This document shows positions 1 through 9,257 of a stretch of DNA of 59,302 nucleotides, in pieces (within the stretch, counting starts at the first letter, position 1; every line of letters starts with the position of its first letter). The stretch is from Salegentibacter sp. R32. GTDB taxonomy: Bacteria > Bacteroidota > Bacteroidia > Flavobacteriales > Flavobacteriaceae. The position numbers and the translations under genes were made by a program. The DNA is taken from positions 1 to 59,302 of the forward strand of contig NZ_RXOM01000023.1 in the NCBI RefSeq assembly GCF_008692195.1, in the 5' to 3' direction. The notes beneath the pieces are model-generated. The model made no database searches and was not told the origin of the DNA. It saw only the letters and a list, made by a program, of their open reading frames with translations.

Positions 1-1
1 C

Positions 2-91
2 AACATCATTAGAAACAAAATTGTTAGCAGAATTTTTGCTGTGGCCAAAAGGCAAACACCCTATGTGGAAACCTTTAAATTTGCAGCATAA
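2..91 (+). CDS. C-terminal tail of an IS110-type transposase, cut by the window edge
   Basis: The first 29 codons read in frame to a TAA. The end of the peptide (RIFAVAKRQTPYVETFKFAA) resembles the C-terminus of Bacteroidota IS110/IS116/IS902 transposases. The rest of the element lies left of the window, so intactness cannot be judged. About 40 bp downstream is half of a dispersed palindromic repeat (GGTTCAGGGTGAC, around 120-132), as is common at IS borders. The family call rests on this short tail only. Confidence 0.5.
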   Translation, partial: NIIRNKIVSRIFAVAKRQTPYVETFKFAA

Positions 92-246
92 AAATTTGGA
101 CAAACCTTAGAATACGGGCAGGTTCAGGGTGACGATACTTTTTATAATATATTACGGACAATCATTTGAATTATCGATTTAACTTTTGTTAAGTAAGATT
201 AACAAATTTTTGGCGAAGCCCCTGTTTTAGCGAGATGCGAAAAAAA

Positions 247-254
247 TATCTTTG
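247..254 (+). promoter_or_regulatory. Putative -7 promoter element (TATCTTTG)
   Basis: TATCTTTG matches the Bacteroidota -7 consensus TAnnTTTG and lies 24 bp before the ATG of the outer-membrane protein gene. A clear -33 TTTG is not seen; only a TTTTAG-like stretch occurs near 225-230. Promoter call by motif only. Confidence 0.4.
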
Positions 255-278
255 CTTTAGAAATAAAAAAAGCAGATT

Positions 279-782
279 ATGAAAAAATTATTTTTTACTT
301 CTATTTTTATAATAGGAACGTTTTTTACTATGCAGGCGCAGGAAATTGCCAATAACGCGTTAGGACTTCGTTTAGGTGGAGCTAATGGTGTTGGTGCCGA
401 AGTTTCTTACCAACGAAAAGTGGGTGCCGATAATAACCGTTTAGAGTTTGATTTAGGTTGGCGCAACGATTCGCATTTTGATTTATTAAAAGCCACTGCT
501 TTGTACCAATGGGTTTGGAATATTGAAGGTGGTTTTAACTGGTACGTGGGCGCCGGTGGTGGTTTAGGGATTTTAGATGATAATTACGACCATCATCCTG
601 AAAATCATAATCACGATGACGGTGCTTTTCTGTATGCTGCCGGAAACATTGGTATTGAATATAGTTTTGATATTCCACTACAGGTGTTTGCTGATTTAAG
701 GCCCGAAATTGGTTTTTCCGATTATGAAGTCATCGACGATTTTGTTCCTGATTTTGCGATTGGAATAAGGTATCAATTCTAA
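279..782 (+). CDS. Small outer-membrane beta-barrel-like protein
   Basis: 167 residues with a signal peptide (hydrophobic MKKLFFTSIFIIGTFF, then MQAQ before the mature part). The mature chain has alternating aromatic/glycine strands (LGLRLGGANGVGAEVSYQR, NWYVGAGGGLGIL) and ends in a terminal Phe (GIRYQF), as expected for an 8-strand outer-membrane barrel. A His/Asp-rich loop near residues 106-115 (DHHPENHNHDD) could bind metal, but that is speculation. It is monocistronic: its own promoter-like element lies upstream and a strong hairpin terminator downstream. No specific function can be assigned. Confidence 0.75.
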   Translation: MKKLFFTSIFIIGTFFTMQAQEIANNALGLRLGGANGVGAEVSYQRKVGADNNRLEFDLGWRNDSHFDLLKATALYQWVWNIEGGFNWYVGAGGGLGILDDNYDHHPENHNHDDGAFLYAAGNIGIEYSFDIPLQVFADLRPEIGFSDYEVIDDFVPDFAIGIRYQF

Positions 783-802
783 ACTCAGAAGATATAAAAC
801 GA

Positions 803-834
803 AAATCCCGACTAAATTTGCTAGTCGGGATTTT
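803..834. terminator. Rho-independent terminator
   Basis: A 12-bp stem (AAATCCCGACTA / TAGTCGGGATTT) with a 7-nt loop is followed by a T-run on the plus strand; A-residues before the stem also give a T-run on the minus strand. It ends the outer-membrane protein gene and could also stop minus-strand transcription leaving bshA. Confidence 0.85.
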
Positions 835-903
835 TTATGGTTTTTACTGAAAAGGTATAAGTTCATATTTAGTCACACTTCGACATGTTAAAATGACAAA
901 AAA

Positions 904-2034
904 CTATTTTACTGGTTCCAAAGCTTTTTCGTACACTTCTTCGTAAAGTGGGACAATGGCGTTAATATCAAATTTAGAAACCATCTTTTTTGCATTTTCT
1001 TTAAAGGTTTCCAAGGTTTTGTCGTCTTTCAAAATAGAAAGTCCGTTTTTCGCCATATCTTCCACATCGCCTACGTCACTTAGATACCCTGAATAGCCTT
1101 GCTTATTAACTTCCGGTAAACCACCGGTATTGGAAGAAATTACAGGAACTCCGTTAATCATGGCTTCAAGAGCGGCCAAACCAAAACTTTCACTTTCTGA
1201 AGGCAATAGGAATAAATCTGAAAAGCAAAGGATTTTATTAATTTCATTACTTTCGCCCAAAAACATAACCCGCTTGGAAATGCCTAATTCATTTACTAAA
1301 TCTTTAGCGGAAGAAACTTCCGGCCCTTCCCCTACCATAATAAGTTTCGCTTTTATTTCTTTTTGAATGTTATAAAAGATTTTCACAACATCATCAATGC
1401 GTTTTACTTTTCTGAAGTTACTAATATGGGTGACAATTTTTTCATCGTCTTCCGCCATTAGTCCTCGTTGGCATTCGGTAAACGGATTATCCCTTTTTGA
1501 AATATCAATAAAGTTTGGAATCACTTGAATGTCTTTTTTCACCTCAAAAAACTTCAAGGTATCATCTTTTAAACTTTGAGAAACGGAGGTGACGACATCA
1601 CTTTTATTAATACTAAAAGTGACCGCAGGTTTGTAAAACGGATGGTTTCCCACTAAAGTAATATCGGTACCGTGCAAGGTAGTGACCATCGGGATTTCAA
1701 TGCCTTCTTCCCGTAACATTTTCTTTGCCATATAACCTGCATACGCGTGCGGAATGGCATAATGTACGTGCAATAATTCGATTTGGTGCATTTTAATGGT
1801 ATCGACCAATTTACTGGAAAGCGCTAATTCATAAGGCTGGTAATGAAATAAAGGATATTCCGGGACATTGACTTCGTGGTAATAAATATTGGAGGACAGT
1901 TGCTCCAATCTCACCGGTTGTTTGTAAGTGATAAAATGTATTTCGTGCCCCCTTTTTGAAAGTGCCATTCCTAACTCGGTAGCTACTACTCCACTTCCGC
2001 CAAAGGTAGGATAACATACAATCCCTATTTTCAT
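904..2034 (-). CDS. bshA: N-acetyl-alpha-D-glucosaminyl L-malate synthase BshA
   Basis: 376 residues, the usual length for BshA, a GT4-family retaining glycosyltransferase. It joins UDP-GlcNAc to L-malate in the first step of bacillithiol synthesis in the cytosol. Visible signatures are the N-terminal glycine loop (CYPTFGGSGVVATELG), HVHYAIPHAYA near residue 90, TTLHGTDITLVG near 120, and the C-terminal donor-site EX7E motif (ESFGLAALE) near 284-292. It is the last gene of a minus-strand run and follows the GH3 hydrolase gene with about a 100-bp gap, a pairing I recall from other flavobacteria. The gene looks intact. Confidence 0.93.
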   Translation of the reverse strand: MKIGIVCYPTFGGSGVVATELGMALSKRGHEIHFITYKQPVRLEQLSSNIYYHEVNVPEYPLFHYQPYELALSSKLVDTIKMHQIELLHVHYAIPHAYAGYMAKKMLREEGIEIPMVTTLHGTDITLVGNHPFYKPAVTFSINKSDVVTSVSQSLKDDTLKFFEVKKDIQVIPNFIDISKRDNPFTECQRGLMAEDDEKIVTHISNFRKVKRIDDVVKIFYNIQKEIKAKLIMVGEGPEVSSAKDLVNELGISKRVMFLGESNEINKILCFSDLFLLPSESESFGLAALEAMINGVPVISSNTGGLPEVNKQGYSGYLSDVGDVEDMAKNGLSILKDDKTLETFKENAKKMVSKFDINAIVPLYEEVYEKALEPVK

Positions 2035-2137
2035 TCTTTATAAATTTAAACGCTGTGAACTGTTCAGTCGTAAGTCTATTTTCAAAATTACGGCTTTATC
2101 ATTTTAAAACCGCTTAAATTTACAATAAGATAAAGCT

Positions 2138-5056
2138 TTAGTACATAATAGATTCATAGATAAGCTCTTGAATCTTAGTCCGGATGTCGTGAGAAATTAA
2201 CTTTCTATTAGAAGCAAATGGAAAAGTTCTATTGGAAAGGAAAATATAAACAATTTCTTCTTCAGGGTCTGCCCAAGCAAAAGTTCCTGTAAAACCGCTA
2301 TGCCCAAAACTGGTCATGGAAACACAACCACAGGTGGGGCCTACTTCTTCTAATTGAGGTTTATCAAAACCAACGCCTCTTCTTACTTTATCGTCACAGT
2401 AATAACAAGTGTTGAATTTATCGATGGTTTCCGGTTTAAAATATTGAATGCCTCCATAACTTCCCTTATTCAAATACATTTGCATCATTTTAGCCACATC
2501 GTTAGCATTACTGAAAATCCCGGCGTGGCCTCCAATTCCTCCAAACATGGCAGCTCCTTGGTCATGTACAGTTCCTTGAATGGTATTGAAACGCCAGTAA
2601 TCATCAACTTCCGCAGGAGCAATTTCATTCCTATTGAATTTTCTTAAAGGTAAATATCCTATGTAATTAGCTCCTAAAGATTCATAGATATGATTTTGCG
2701 TTAAGGTATGAAGGGAAGCGGCATAATAATGCTCTAAGAATTTCTTCAACAGGTAATAAGGCAAATCGCTATATTTATATTCTTTTCTTCTTAAAAGGTC
2801 ACTATCCATAATTTTTTGATAGATGGAATCCTGAATATCTTTTCGCATATAGAATTTTTCACTCACCGGCACATTGAATATATCGGTTTTTTCTGAACGG
2901 AAATACTTCGGTGAAGCGTGCGTACCGTCTTCTGAAAGGGTTGCGGTATAAAAAGGAATCCAAGCTTGTAACCTCGCGTAATGGCTCAACATTTCTTTGA
3001 GCGTGATGTTTGCTTTATTGGAATGTTGGGCTTCCGGTAATAATTCTTTTAACTTAGTATCTAGACTAATTTTCCCTTGTTCTTCCAACTCCATCATCAA
3101 GGGCAAAGTAGCCATAATTTTAGTGAGGGAAGCTAAGTCATAAATTGTGGTATCGGTCACCGGTAATTCATTTTCGTAGGTATGGTAGCCAAAGTTTTTT
3201 TGATAAATTACTTTTCCTTTTCTAGCCACCAACATTTGAATACCGGGCGTCATTTCTTCTTTTACGGCTAATTGCGCAATAGAATCGATTTTATGCAATT
3301 TAGCTGAATTGATTCCTACGCTTTCCGGCAATCCGTAGGATAAACGATGAAGCTCTTGTGTGGTGAATTTTGTACACACAGGAAAACTCTCTCCTAAACT
3401 TACGGGTAATTTTCCTTTGGCCGGAATTGCCCCAAAAATTACTTGCGCGGTTTTTTGCTGAGCGATTTCACTGTTTTGATAGCCTATTACAATTCCATCT
3501 AAATTGGTGGTTGATTTGATATCTAAAATAGCATAGGGTCGGGCAAAAATGCTTAAAATAGTTTGGTTAGTCCGTGCAATTTCGTGTAGCCAAACCAATT
3601 CTTTTTCTGAAAATTGATAGGAAGCCCATGGCGATGAATTAGATTTATGATAACCGAGAATCACCAAGTCATAATCTTGCAGTTTCTCAAGTAAATCCCC
3701 TAAATTATTAGCTTTTACGTGGTCTACTTTTGTATATTTTTTTAATTGCTGAAGAAAAGAGGTTTCATTTAAACTGTCCCCTAAATTCACATAAGCAATT
3801 TTTTCATCTTCCAAATTCTTAATCGGTAAAATGCCTTTGTTATTTTTAATCACTGTAATGGCATTCTCCATTAATTCTTCATACAACAAATCATTATGAA
3901 TGCTATTCAGGTCTTCAATTAAATAATTGGTATCTACGGGTTCATAGTTATTTAAACCGACTTTGTATTTTGCGGAAAGAATTTTCTTTACCGACTTTTC
4001 CAATCGTTTTTCTGAAATGACATTGGCTAAGTAAGCTTCTTTAATTTTTTCGGCTGCTTTAGGCACATCTTCTGAAATAAGTAGAATATCATTTCCTGCT
4101 AAAAAGGCGGCTAAATCAATTTCGCCAGGTTCGTCATAATCGGCAACGCCGCGCATATTTAAAGCATCGGTAAACACCAAGCCTTCATAATTTAATTTTT
4201 TCTGAAGTAAATCGGTTACGATAGGTTTAGATAAAGATGAAGGGAAATTAACCCGCGGTTCAAGTGCCGGAACGTTTAAATGACCAATCATAATACTGGA
4301 AACACCTTCTTTAATCATTCTTCTGAAGGGATAGAGTTCTAAGCTATCTAAACGTTTTCTGGTGAAATCTAAAGTAGGTAAGGATTTGTGAGAATCTACA
4401 TCGGTATCACCATGACCGGGAAAATGCTTTGCCGAAGATAAAACGCCTTCACTGTGCATTCCTTGCATAAAAGCAACTGCTTTTTCAGTCACATTTTCTT
4501 TATCTTCACCAAATGAACGATTACCGATAATGGGATTATAGGGATTGTTGTTAATATCGACCACCGGAGCGAAGTTAATATGTACTCCTAATCGTTTACA
4601 ATGTTTGGCTATTTGCGCTCCTGTTTTTTTTATGAGCTTGTTATCTTCTATCGCACCCAAAGTCATATTCCACGGAAAAGCATACGTTGAGTCTAAGCGC
4701 ATAGCCAAGCCCCATTCGGCATCCATCCCAATGAGAAGAGGGACATTAGCCAGTTCTTGATATTCGTTATTGAGTTTGGCCTGGCGCATAGGTCCACCTT
4801 TGGAAAAGATGATCCCACCAATATAATTCTCTTTGATTAGGTCTTTAATCTTATCGGTTTCTGCTTTGCTTTTACTGGAAAAAATATCAACCATGAACAA
4901 CTGACCTATTTTTTGGTCTAAATTCATTGCTTGATAAGTACTATCTACCCAAGCTTTTTGAACCCGAAAATCTTCTGTTTTTAAAGGATTATTTTTTTGA
5001 GCGAGCACACTCAAAGAAAAAAATAAAAGTAGGTAAGTAAGGTGTTTTATATTCAT
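2138..5056 (-). CDS. GH3 beta-N-acetylglucosaminidase (NagZ-like) fused to a class C beta-lactamase-fold domain
   Basis: 972 residues with an N-terminal signal peptide (MNIKHLTYLLLFFSLSVLAQ), so periplasmic. Residues about 40-370 are a GH3 domain with the NagZ-type loop KHFPGHGDTDVDSHKSLP near 210 and the nucleophile segment FTDALNM near 297. A middle GH3 C-terminal-like domain follows. From about residue 590 there is a serine-hydrolase (beta-lactamase/PBP) domain with SxxK (SLTK), a Tyr motif reading YSD rather than the classic YxN, and HSG as the third motif. The likely role is turnover of muropeptides or GlcNAc-containing glycans, with the second domain an esterase or peptidase. This double-domain protein is a known Bacteroidota type. 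Confidence 0.88.
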   Translation of the reverse strand: MNIKHLTYLLLFFSLSVLAQKNNPLKTEDFRVQKAWVDSTYQAMNLDQKIGQLFMVDIFSSKSKAETDKIKDLIKENYIGGIIFSKGGPMRQAKLNNEYQELANVPLLIGMDAEWGLAMRLDSTYAFPWNMTLGAIEDNKLIKKTGAQIAKHCKRLGVHINFAPVVDINNNPYNPIIGNRSFGEDKENVTEKAVAFMQGMHSEGVLSSAKHFPGHGDTDVDSHKSLPTLDFTRKRLDSLELYPFRRMIKEGVSSIMIGHLNVPALEPRVNFPSSLSKPIVTDLLQKKLNYEGLVFTDALNMRGVADYDEPGEIDLAAFLAGNDILLISEDVPKAAEKIKEAYLANVISEKRLEKSVKKILSAKYKVGLNNYEPVDTNYLIEDLNSIHNDLLYEELMENAITVIKNNKGILPIKNLEDEKIAYVNLGDSLNETSFLQQLKKYTKVDHVKANNLGDLLEKLQDYDLVILGYHKSNSSPWASYQFSEKELVWLHEIARTNQTILSIFARPYAILDIKSTTNLDGIVIGYQNSEIAQQKTAQVIFGAIPAKGKLPVSLGESFPVCTKFTTQELHRLSYGLPESVGINSAKLHKIDSIAQLAVKEEMTPGIQMLVARKGKVIYQKNFGYHTYENELPVTDTTIYDLASLTKIMATLPLMMELEEQGKISLDTKLKELLPEAQHSNKANITLKEMLSHYARLQAWIPFYTATLSEDGTHASPKYFRSEKTDIFNVPVSEKFYMRKDIQDSIYQKIMDSDLLRRKEYKYSDLPYYLLKKFLEHYYAASLHTLTQNHIYESLGANYIGYLPLRKFNRNEIAPAEVDDYWRFNTIQGTVHDQGAAMFGGIGGHAGIFSNANDVAKMMQMYLNKGSYGGIQYFKPETIDKFNTCYYCDDKVRRGVGFDKPQLEEVGPTCGCVSMTSFGHSGFTGTFAWADPEEEIVYIFLSNRTFPFASNRKLISHDIRTKIQELIYESIMY

Positions 5057-5124
5057 TTACAAATAGAAAGTTTTATCTTGATAACTCAAGAATAACGCCA
5101 CAAAACAGAATTAAATTATAGGAA

Positions 5125-5607
5125 TTAGAGAAATCTGCTATGCCAACTTTCTTTTAAAGGAACTTCCCAGTCTTGGATAAATTCTTGCTTATTATTCACC
5201 AAGTTATTAAAGACGATGGTATTGGCAGAAACGGATTTGTTTTTTACCATATCCTTAAAATCGAGTAAGGTTTTATGGGCTACAAATTGTCCTTGTTTAA
5301 AAGTTACATTCATTTTATCTAATAAATCAACCTTATACTTCTTCTCCAAGGATTGAATAAAATGCACACTAGCATCAATGGAACAACCACTTGCCGCATT
5401 GATTTCTTGGTCTAAACCAAACACAATAAAACGATTGTATTTAATGGTGTAAGCAGCTTTTAGGCTCGCTCCATGAACGGTCCAAGCGGTAAGAAAGTTT
5501 TCTATTTCTGGTTTTATTTCTTCTAATTCTTCTTCGGTAAATGGTCGATTTGCTTGGTAAATCCATACCCGGGCATCTGCCGGCAAATCTTTAAAATTAA
5601 TCAGCAT
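5125..5607 (-). CDS. Conserved flavobacterial protein of unknown function
   Basis: 160 residues, soluble, no signal peptide or membrane span. Relatives in flavobacteria often carry an 'ABC transporter ATPase' label, but no Walker A, Walker B or ABC signature can be seen, so that name is not supported. A conserved-looking centre (FGLDQEINAASGCSIDASVHFIQ) has a Cys in a GCSID context. It lies between the Fe-S protein gene (24 bp upstream) and the GH3 gene in the same minus-strand run, suggesting co-transcription. Function unknown. Confidence 0.7.
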   Translation of the reverse strand: MLINFKDLPADARVWIYQANRPFTEEELEEIKPEIENFLTAWTVHGASLKAAYTIKYNRFIVFGLDQEINAASGCSIDASVHFIQSLEKKYKVDLLDKMNVTFKQGQFVAHKTLLDFKDMVKNKSVSANTIVFNNLVNNKQEFIQDWEVPLKESWHSRFL

Positions 5608-5631
5608 AATCTAATCTTCAACATTCAATGG

Positions 5632-6423
5632 TTATAAATCTTCTGCATCGGCAATCATTTCAGCAACATCCATTACTTCAATTTGCCCTTCTTTATCTTT
5701 TCCTTTTACGCCGTCGGTCATCATGGTATTACAAAATGGACAACCAGCTGCGATGACTTCTGGTTCGGTTTCTATGGCTTGCTCGGTACGCAAAATGTTG
5801 ACGTCTTTGTTCCCTTTTTCAGGTTCTTTAAACATTTGTCCGCCCCCGGCACCACAACAAAGTCCGTTTTTCTTGCACTTACGCATTTCAACTAATTCAA
5901 CTTCTAGTTTTCTTAGTAAATCACGTGGCGCTTCGTATTCGTTATTGGCTCTTCCCAAGTAACACGGGTCGTGAAAAGTAATTCGTTTTCCTTTAAATTT
6001 GCCTCCTTCCACTTTTAATCGGCCTTCTTCTAAAAGGCTTTTTAAAAATTGAGTATGGTGCATGACTTGGTAATTTCCGCCTAATTCAGGATATTCATTT
6101 TTTATGGTATTGAAGCAATGCGGACAAGCGGTTACAATTTTTTCAATTTCATAACCATTTAGCACTTCAATATTGGTAACAGCCTGCATTTGAAAAAGAA
6201 ATTCGTTCCCAGAACGTTTTGCAGGGTCTCCGGTACAACTTTCTTCGGTACCCAAAACAGCAAACTCTACTCCTGCTTTGCTCAACAGTTTCACAAAAGC
6301 TTTGGTGATTTTTTTTGCGCGGTCATCGAAACTCCCGGCACAACCTACCCAAAATAAGACTTCGGGCTTTTTGCCTTCTGCCATATATTCTGCCATTGTA
6401 GGTACTTTAATTGCTTCTGCCAT
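5632..6423 (-). CDS. (Fe-S)-binding protein with CCG domains (LutA/GlpC/HdrB type)
   Basis: 263 residues, cytosolic. It carries two cysteine-rich CCG-type modules: CPHC near residues 100-103 with an upstream Cys28, and DPC (152-154), CCGAGGG (189-195) and CPFC (228-231). Such proteins are the cysteine-rich subunit of heterodisulfide-reductase-like or lactate/glycolate oxidoreductase complexes and bind non-cubane Fe-S clusters. Its partner is probably the membrane ferredoxin-type protein encoded two genes upstream (6902-8245). Together the pair could pass electrons from a soluble donor to the membrane; the substrate is not visible. Confidence 0.85.
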   Translation of the reverse strand: MAEAIKVPTMAEYMAEGKKPEVLFWVGCAGSFDDRAKKITKAFVKLLSKAGVEFAVLGTEESCTGDPAKRSGNEFLFQMQAVTNIEVLNGYEIEKIVTACPHCFNTIKNEYPELGGNYQVMHHTQFLKSLLEEGRLKVEGGKFKGKRITFHDPCYLGRANNEYEAPRDLLRKLEVELVEMRKCKKNGLCCGAGGGQMFKEPEKGNKDVNILRTEQAIETEPEVIAAGCPFCNTMMTDGVKGKDKEGQIEVMDVAEMIADAEDL

Positions 6424-6448
6424 AAAATTTATTTTTTAAGTGAAAGAA

Positions 6449-6895
6449 TTAATCTTTAAACACTTGAATTTTTACACTTTTTTCAACTAAATCGGTAAAC
6501 TTACCCTTATAACGTGTGGCTTTTACCAAGTGGTTATCTATCCAATGGTAGTTACCGCCTCTTGGTTTCCCCATGAGTAAGCTGTGGTATTTGAAACCAT
6601 TTTCATCTAACCAAGTTTCAGTAATCTCCCGATGCTCTTCGGTACGCGAAGTGAAAAAACAGATGCGATGTCCTTTTTCGTACCATTTGTTAACGGTATG
6701 TAAAGCGTCTTCAAAAGGCTTGCAGGTTTTCATACGTTCCGGCTCTTCGTTGGGAACATCTTCTGTAATGGTTCCGTCTATATCGATAAGATAATTTTTT
6801 ACCTCTCGCGGAAGCACGGGACTTACCAATTCTCCATTTTCAGATTTATCTTTTAGTAAATCTTCTACGTCCTTTTCGTCTTTTCTTTCTTTCAC
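6449..6895 (-). CDS. HAD-superfamily phosphatase
   Basis: 148 residues. HAD motif I is IDIDGTI near residues 38-44 (DxDGT), motif II is FFTSRT near 83-88, and the DN pair in HWIDNH near 120 fits motif IV. It is small with little cap, like LNS2/polynucleotide-phosphatase-type HAD proteins, so it probably acts on a small or exposed phosphate ester. The gene sits between the two Fe-S protein genes with very short spacers (6 and 25 bp), so it shares their transcript, but a functional link is only inferred. Confidence 0.8.
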   Translation of the reverse strand: MKERKDEKDVEDLLKDKSENGELVSPVLPREVKNYLIDIDGTITEDVPNEEPERMKTCKPFEDALHTVNKWYEKGHRICFFTSRTEEHREITETWLDENGFKYHSLLMGKPRGGNYHWIDNHLVKATRYKGKFTDLVEKSVKIQVFKD

Positions 6896-6901
6896 AATTG
6901 T

Positions 6902-8245
6902 TTAGTTTTCGTTAGCCCAATTTAATCGGTCCATTTGGTTATATGGCCAAGGGGCTCCATTGTTTTCTATGTTCCCCATAGATATATTCAGTTCGTTGGG
7001 TGCAGCACTTTGTTCCATCATTAAATAACGTCTCATATCAATAATAATAGAAAGTGGGTCTATGCCTACAGGACAGGCTTCTACACAGGCATTGCAAGTA
7101 GTACATGCCCAAAGCTCTTCGGTAGTGATATAATCGTTTAAGAGCTGCTTACCGTCGTCTTTAAATTCTTTATTTTTTTCGATGTTCTTTCCTACTTCCT
7201 CTAAGCGGTCGCGGGTATCCATCATAATTTTACGCGGAGAAAGTTTTTTTCCGGTTTGGTTGGCAGGACATTCTGAAGTACAGCGCCCACATTCGGTACA
7301 GGTATAAGCATTTAACAATTGTACCCAATTGAGATCTTGTACATCACTAGCTCCAAATTTTTCCGGCACTTCTTCCTCACCTTCTGTTGGTTCTGGTGCG
7401 GCAAATGGATCTGCATTAGGATCCATCATTAATTTTACTTCGTTGGTAACCGCTTCTAAATTATTTAATTCCCCTTTTGGTTTTAGCTTCGCATAATAGG
7501 TATTTGGGAATGCTAATAGGATATGTAAGTGTTTGGAATAGTATAAATAATTCAAAAAGAATAGAATTCCTAAAATATGCAACCACCAGGCAGCACGTTC
7601 TACAATGATTAAAGTTGAAATACTTAATCCATCAAATATGGGTAATAAAAACTGACTGATGGGAAAAGACGCCATAATTCCGGCTTCGTTAGCATAATGA
7701 TCGGCTCCTAAGATTTGGAGTTGATGATCTGCTGCATTCATGATAAGAAATAAAGCCATAAGCACCATTTCAAAATAGAGAATGTAATTGGCATCATTTT
7801 TTGGCCAGCCTTTCATCTCATTCGCCCAGAATCTTTTGAGCTTAATGACATTTCTTCGAATCCAAAAAACAATAACTCCTATTAAAACCAATAAAGCCAA
7901 GATTTCAAAAGAAGCGATTAATACATCATAACCGGTTCCTAAAAATGCAAAAACGCGATGGGTACCAAAAATACCGTCGATAATGATTTCTAAAACTTCA
8001 ATATTTATGATGACAAAGCCTACGTAAACAAAGATGTGAAGCATCCCAGCGATGGGTCTTTTTACCATTTTTGATTGCCCTAATGCTACTCTAGCCATAT
8101 TGGCAAAGCGCTCATTAGGTTGGTCGGTTCTATCTATATCTTTACCAAGTTTAATGTACTTGATTAGCTTTTTGATATTTCTGGCAAAAAAGCCAATACC
8201 AAAAACTAGCGCGATAACAAAAAGTATTTGAGAGACTATTTGCAT
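6902..8245 (-). CDS. Membrane-bound 4Fe-4S ferredoxin-type oxidoreductase subunit (HdrC/DsrK-like)
   Basis: 447 residues. The N-terminal 250 residues hold about five membrane spans, starting with a typical IVSQILFVIALVFGIGFFA anchor. The C-terminal part carries two 4Fe-4S motifs: CTECGRCTSECP near 315 and CTTCNACVEACP near 378. The protein resembles membrane electron-transfer subunits that pair with CCG-domain proteins such as the one at 5632-6423. It is the fourth gene of the run that starts at the amidase, 10 bp after the MCE gene. The quinone-side role is inferred from family knowledge. Confidence 0.85.
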   Translation of the reverse strand: MQIVSQILFVIALVFGIGFFARNIKKLIKYIKLGKDIDRTDQPNERFANMARVALGQSKMVKRPIAGMLHIFVYVGFVIINIEVLEIIIDGIFGTHRVFAFLGTGYDVLIASFEILALLVLIGVIVFWIRRNVIKLKRFWANEMKGWPKNDANYILYFEMVLMALFLIMNAADHQLQILGADHYANEAGIMASFPISQFLLPIFDGLSISTLIIVERAAWWLHILGILFFLNYLYYSKHLHILLAFPNTYYAKLKPKGELNNLEAVTNEVKLMMDPNADPFAAPEPTEGEEEVPEKFGASDVQDLNWVQLLNAYTCTECGRCTSECPANQTGKKLSPRKIMMDTRDRLEEVGKNIEKNKEFKDDGKQLLNDYITTEELWACTTCNACVEACPVGIDPLSIIIDMRRYLMMEQSAAPNELNISMGNIENNGAPWPYNQMDRLNWANEN

Positions 8246-8255
8246 AGAAGGTTAG

Positions 8256-9203
8256 TTATTTTAGAGAATCTTTTGGTTCTTTATATTTTCCTGCGTTTTT
8301 ACCGAACACAGAAAAATGTACATATCTTTTTGGGTTAAGTTTTATGTCTTGTAAAAGTTCTTCTAATTGCTTGGTGGCACGATCTAAATTATTATAGACT
8401 TTTTCATCTTTTAATAATTTTCCGGCGGTACCTTCTCCATTATTCAATCCGTCGGCAATTCCTTTAAAATCTTTGATTACACCTTCAAACTCCCCTACCA
8501 ATCGATTTACTTCCACGCGGGACAAGGTATCTGAAAAGCTATTTAAGTTAGAGGACATTTCATCTAAATTGGTAAAAGTACGATCCAGCTTACCAGAATT
8601 TCTATTAAGTAGTCCATCTAAATTTTGAGCTGTATTATTAAAAGAACCTAGTGTTTGGTTTAAGTTTGCAATAGCTCCTCTTACATTGTCACGGGTTTCA
8701 GGATTTAAAATGCCATTAATTCCATTAAGTAATGAATCTGCACTTACGACGGTATTTTCTATTTTTTCCTGTAGTGGTTTTAAACGATCGTTCACCAATT
8801 CTAATAAACCTTCATCAATCTCGCCTATTAAGGTATCACCTGATTTTGCAGTTTGTGCTTTATAATCTGGAAGTATAGCCATGGACTTTCCTCCGATTAA
8901 ATCCCCACCATAAATTTGAGCTTTACTTTGGTTAGAAAATTCAAAATCATCTTGAACGGTCATCGTTACCACTATTCTTCCTTTTTTATTTAAGAAGCCA
9001 ATATCGGTTACTGTTCCTACTTGTAAACCATTAATGGTTACGGGAGAAGAAACAGAAAGTCCTTCTACATCGTTATAGACCGCGTAAAAAGTTCTGTTGC
9101 TATCTAGTAAGTTGTTGCCTTTCAGGAAGCTGTATCCAAATACTAAAAGTACTATGGCGACAATGGCTAAAAGAGCAGTTTTGACTTCGTTGGTTAATTT
9201 CAA
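8256..9203 (-). CDS. MlaD/MCE-domain lipid-transport protein
   Basis: 315 residues. One N-terminal membrane anchor (ALLAIVAIVLLVFGYSFL, residues 10-27) is followed by an MCE domain of about 80 residues (YNDVEGLSVSSPVTINGLQ). A long helical C-terminal region follows, in which amphipathic segments with repeated 'NLN/LDxT' spacing (about 140-290) suggest an extended needle or coiled coil. MCE proteins bind phospholipids in the periplasm as part of Mla-type ABC systems. The ATPase and permease genes are not next to it, as often in Bacteroidota. It is co-directional with the amidase gene upstream. Confidence 0.88.
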   Translation of the reverse strand: MKLTNEVKTALLAIVAIVLLVFGYSFLKGNNLLDSNRTFYAVYNDVEGLSVSSPVTINGLQVGTVTDIGFLNKKGRIVVTMTVQDDFEFSNQSKAQIYGGDLIGGKSMAILPDYKAQTAKSGDTLIGEIDEGLLELVNDRLKPLQEKIENTVVSADSLLNGINGILNPETRDNVRGAIANLNQTLGSFNNTAQNLDGLLNRNSGKLDRTFTNLDEMSSNLNSFSDTLSRVEVNRLVGEFEGVIKDFKGIADGLNNGEGTAGKLLKDEKVYNNLDRATKQLEELLQDIKLNPKRYVHFSVFGKNAGKYKEPKDSLK

Positions 9204-9257
9204 AAGTATATGAATTTAGTGATTAACAAATTTAAAGATTAAAAATAGAAAACAAGT

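Noticed and set aside
5125-5607. ABC transporter ATPase
   Set aside because: The label is common for relatives, but no Walker A, Walker B or signature motif exists in the 160 residues.
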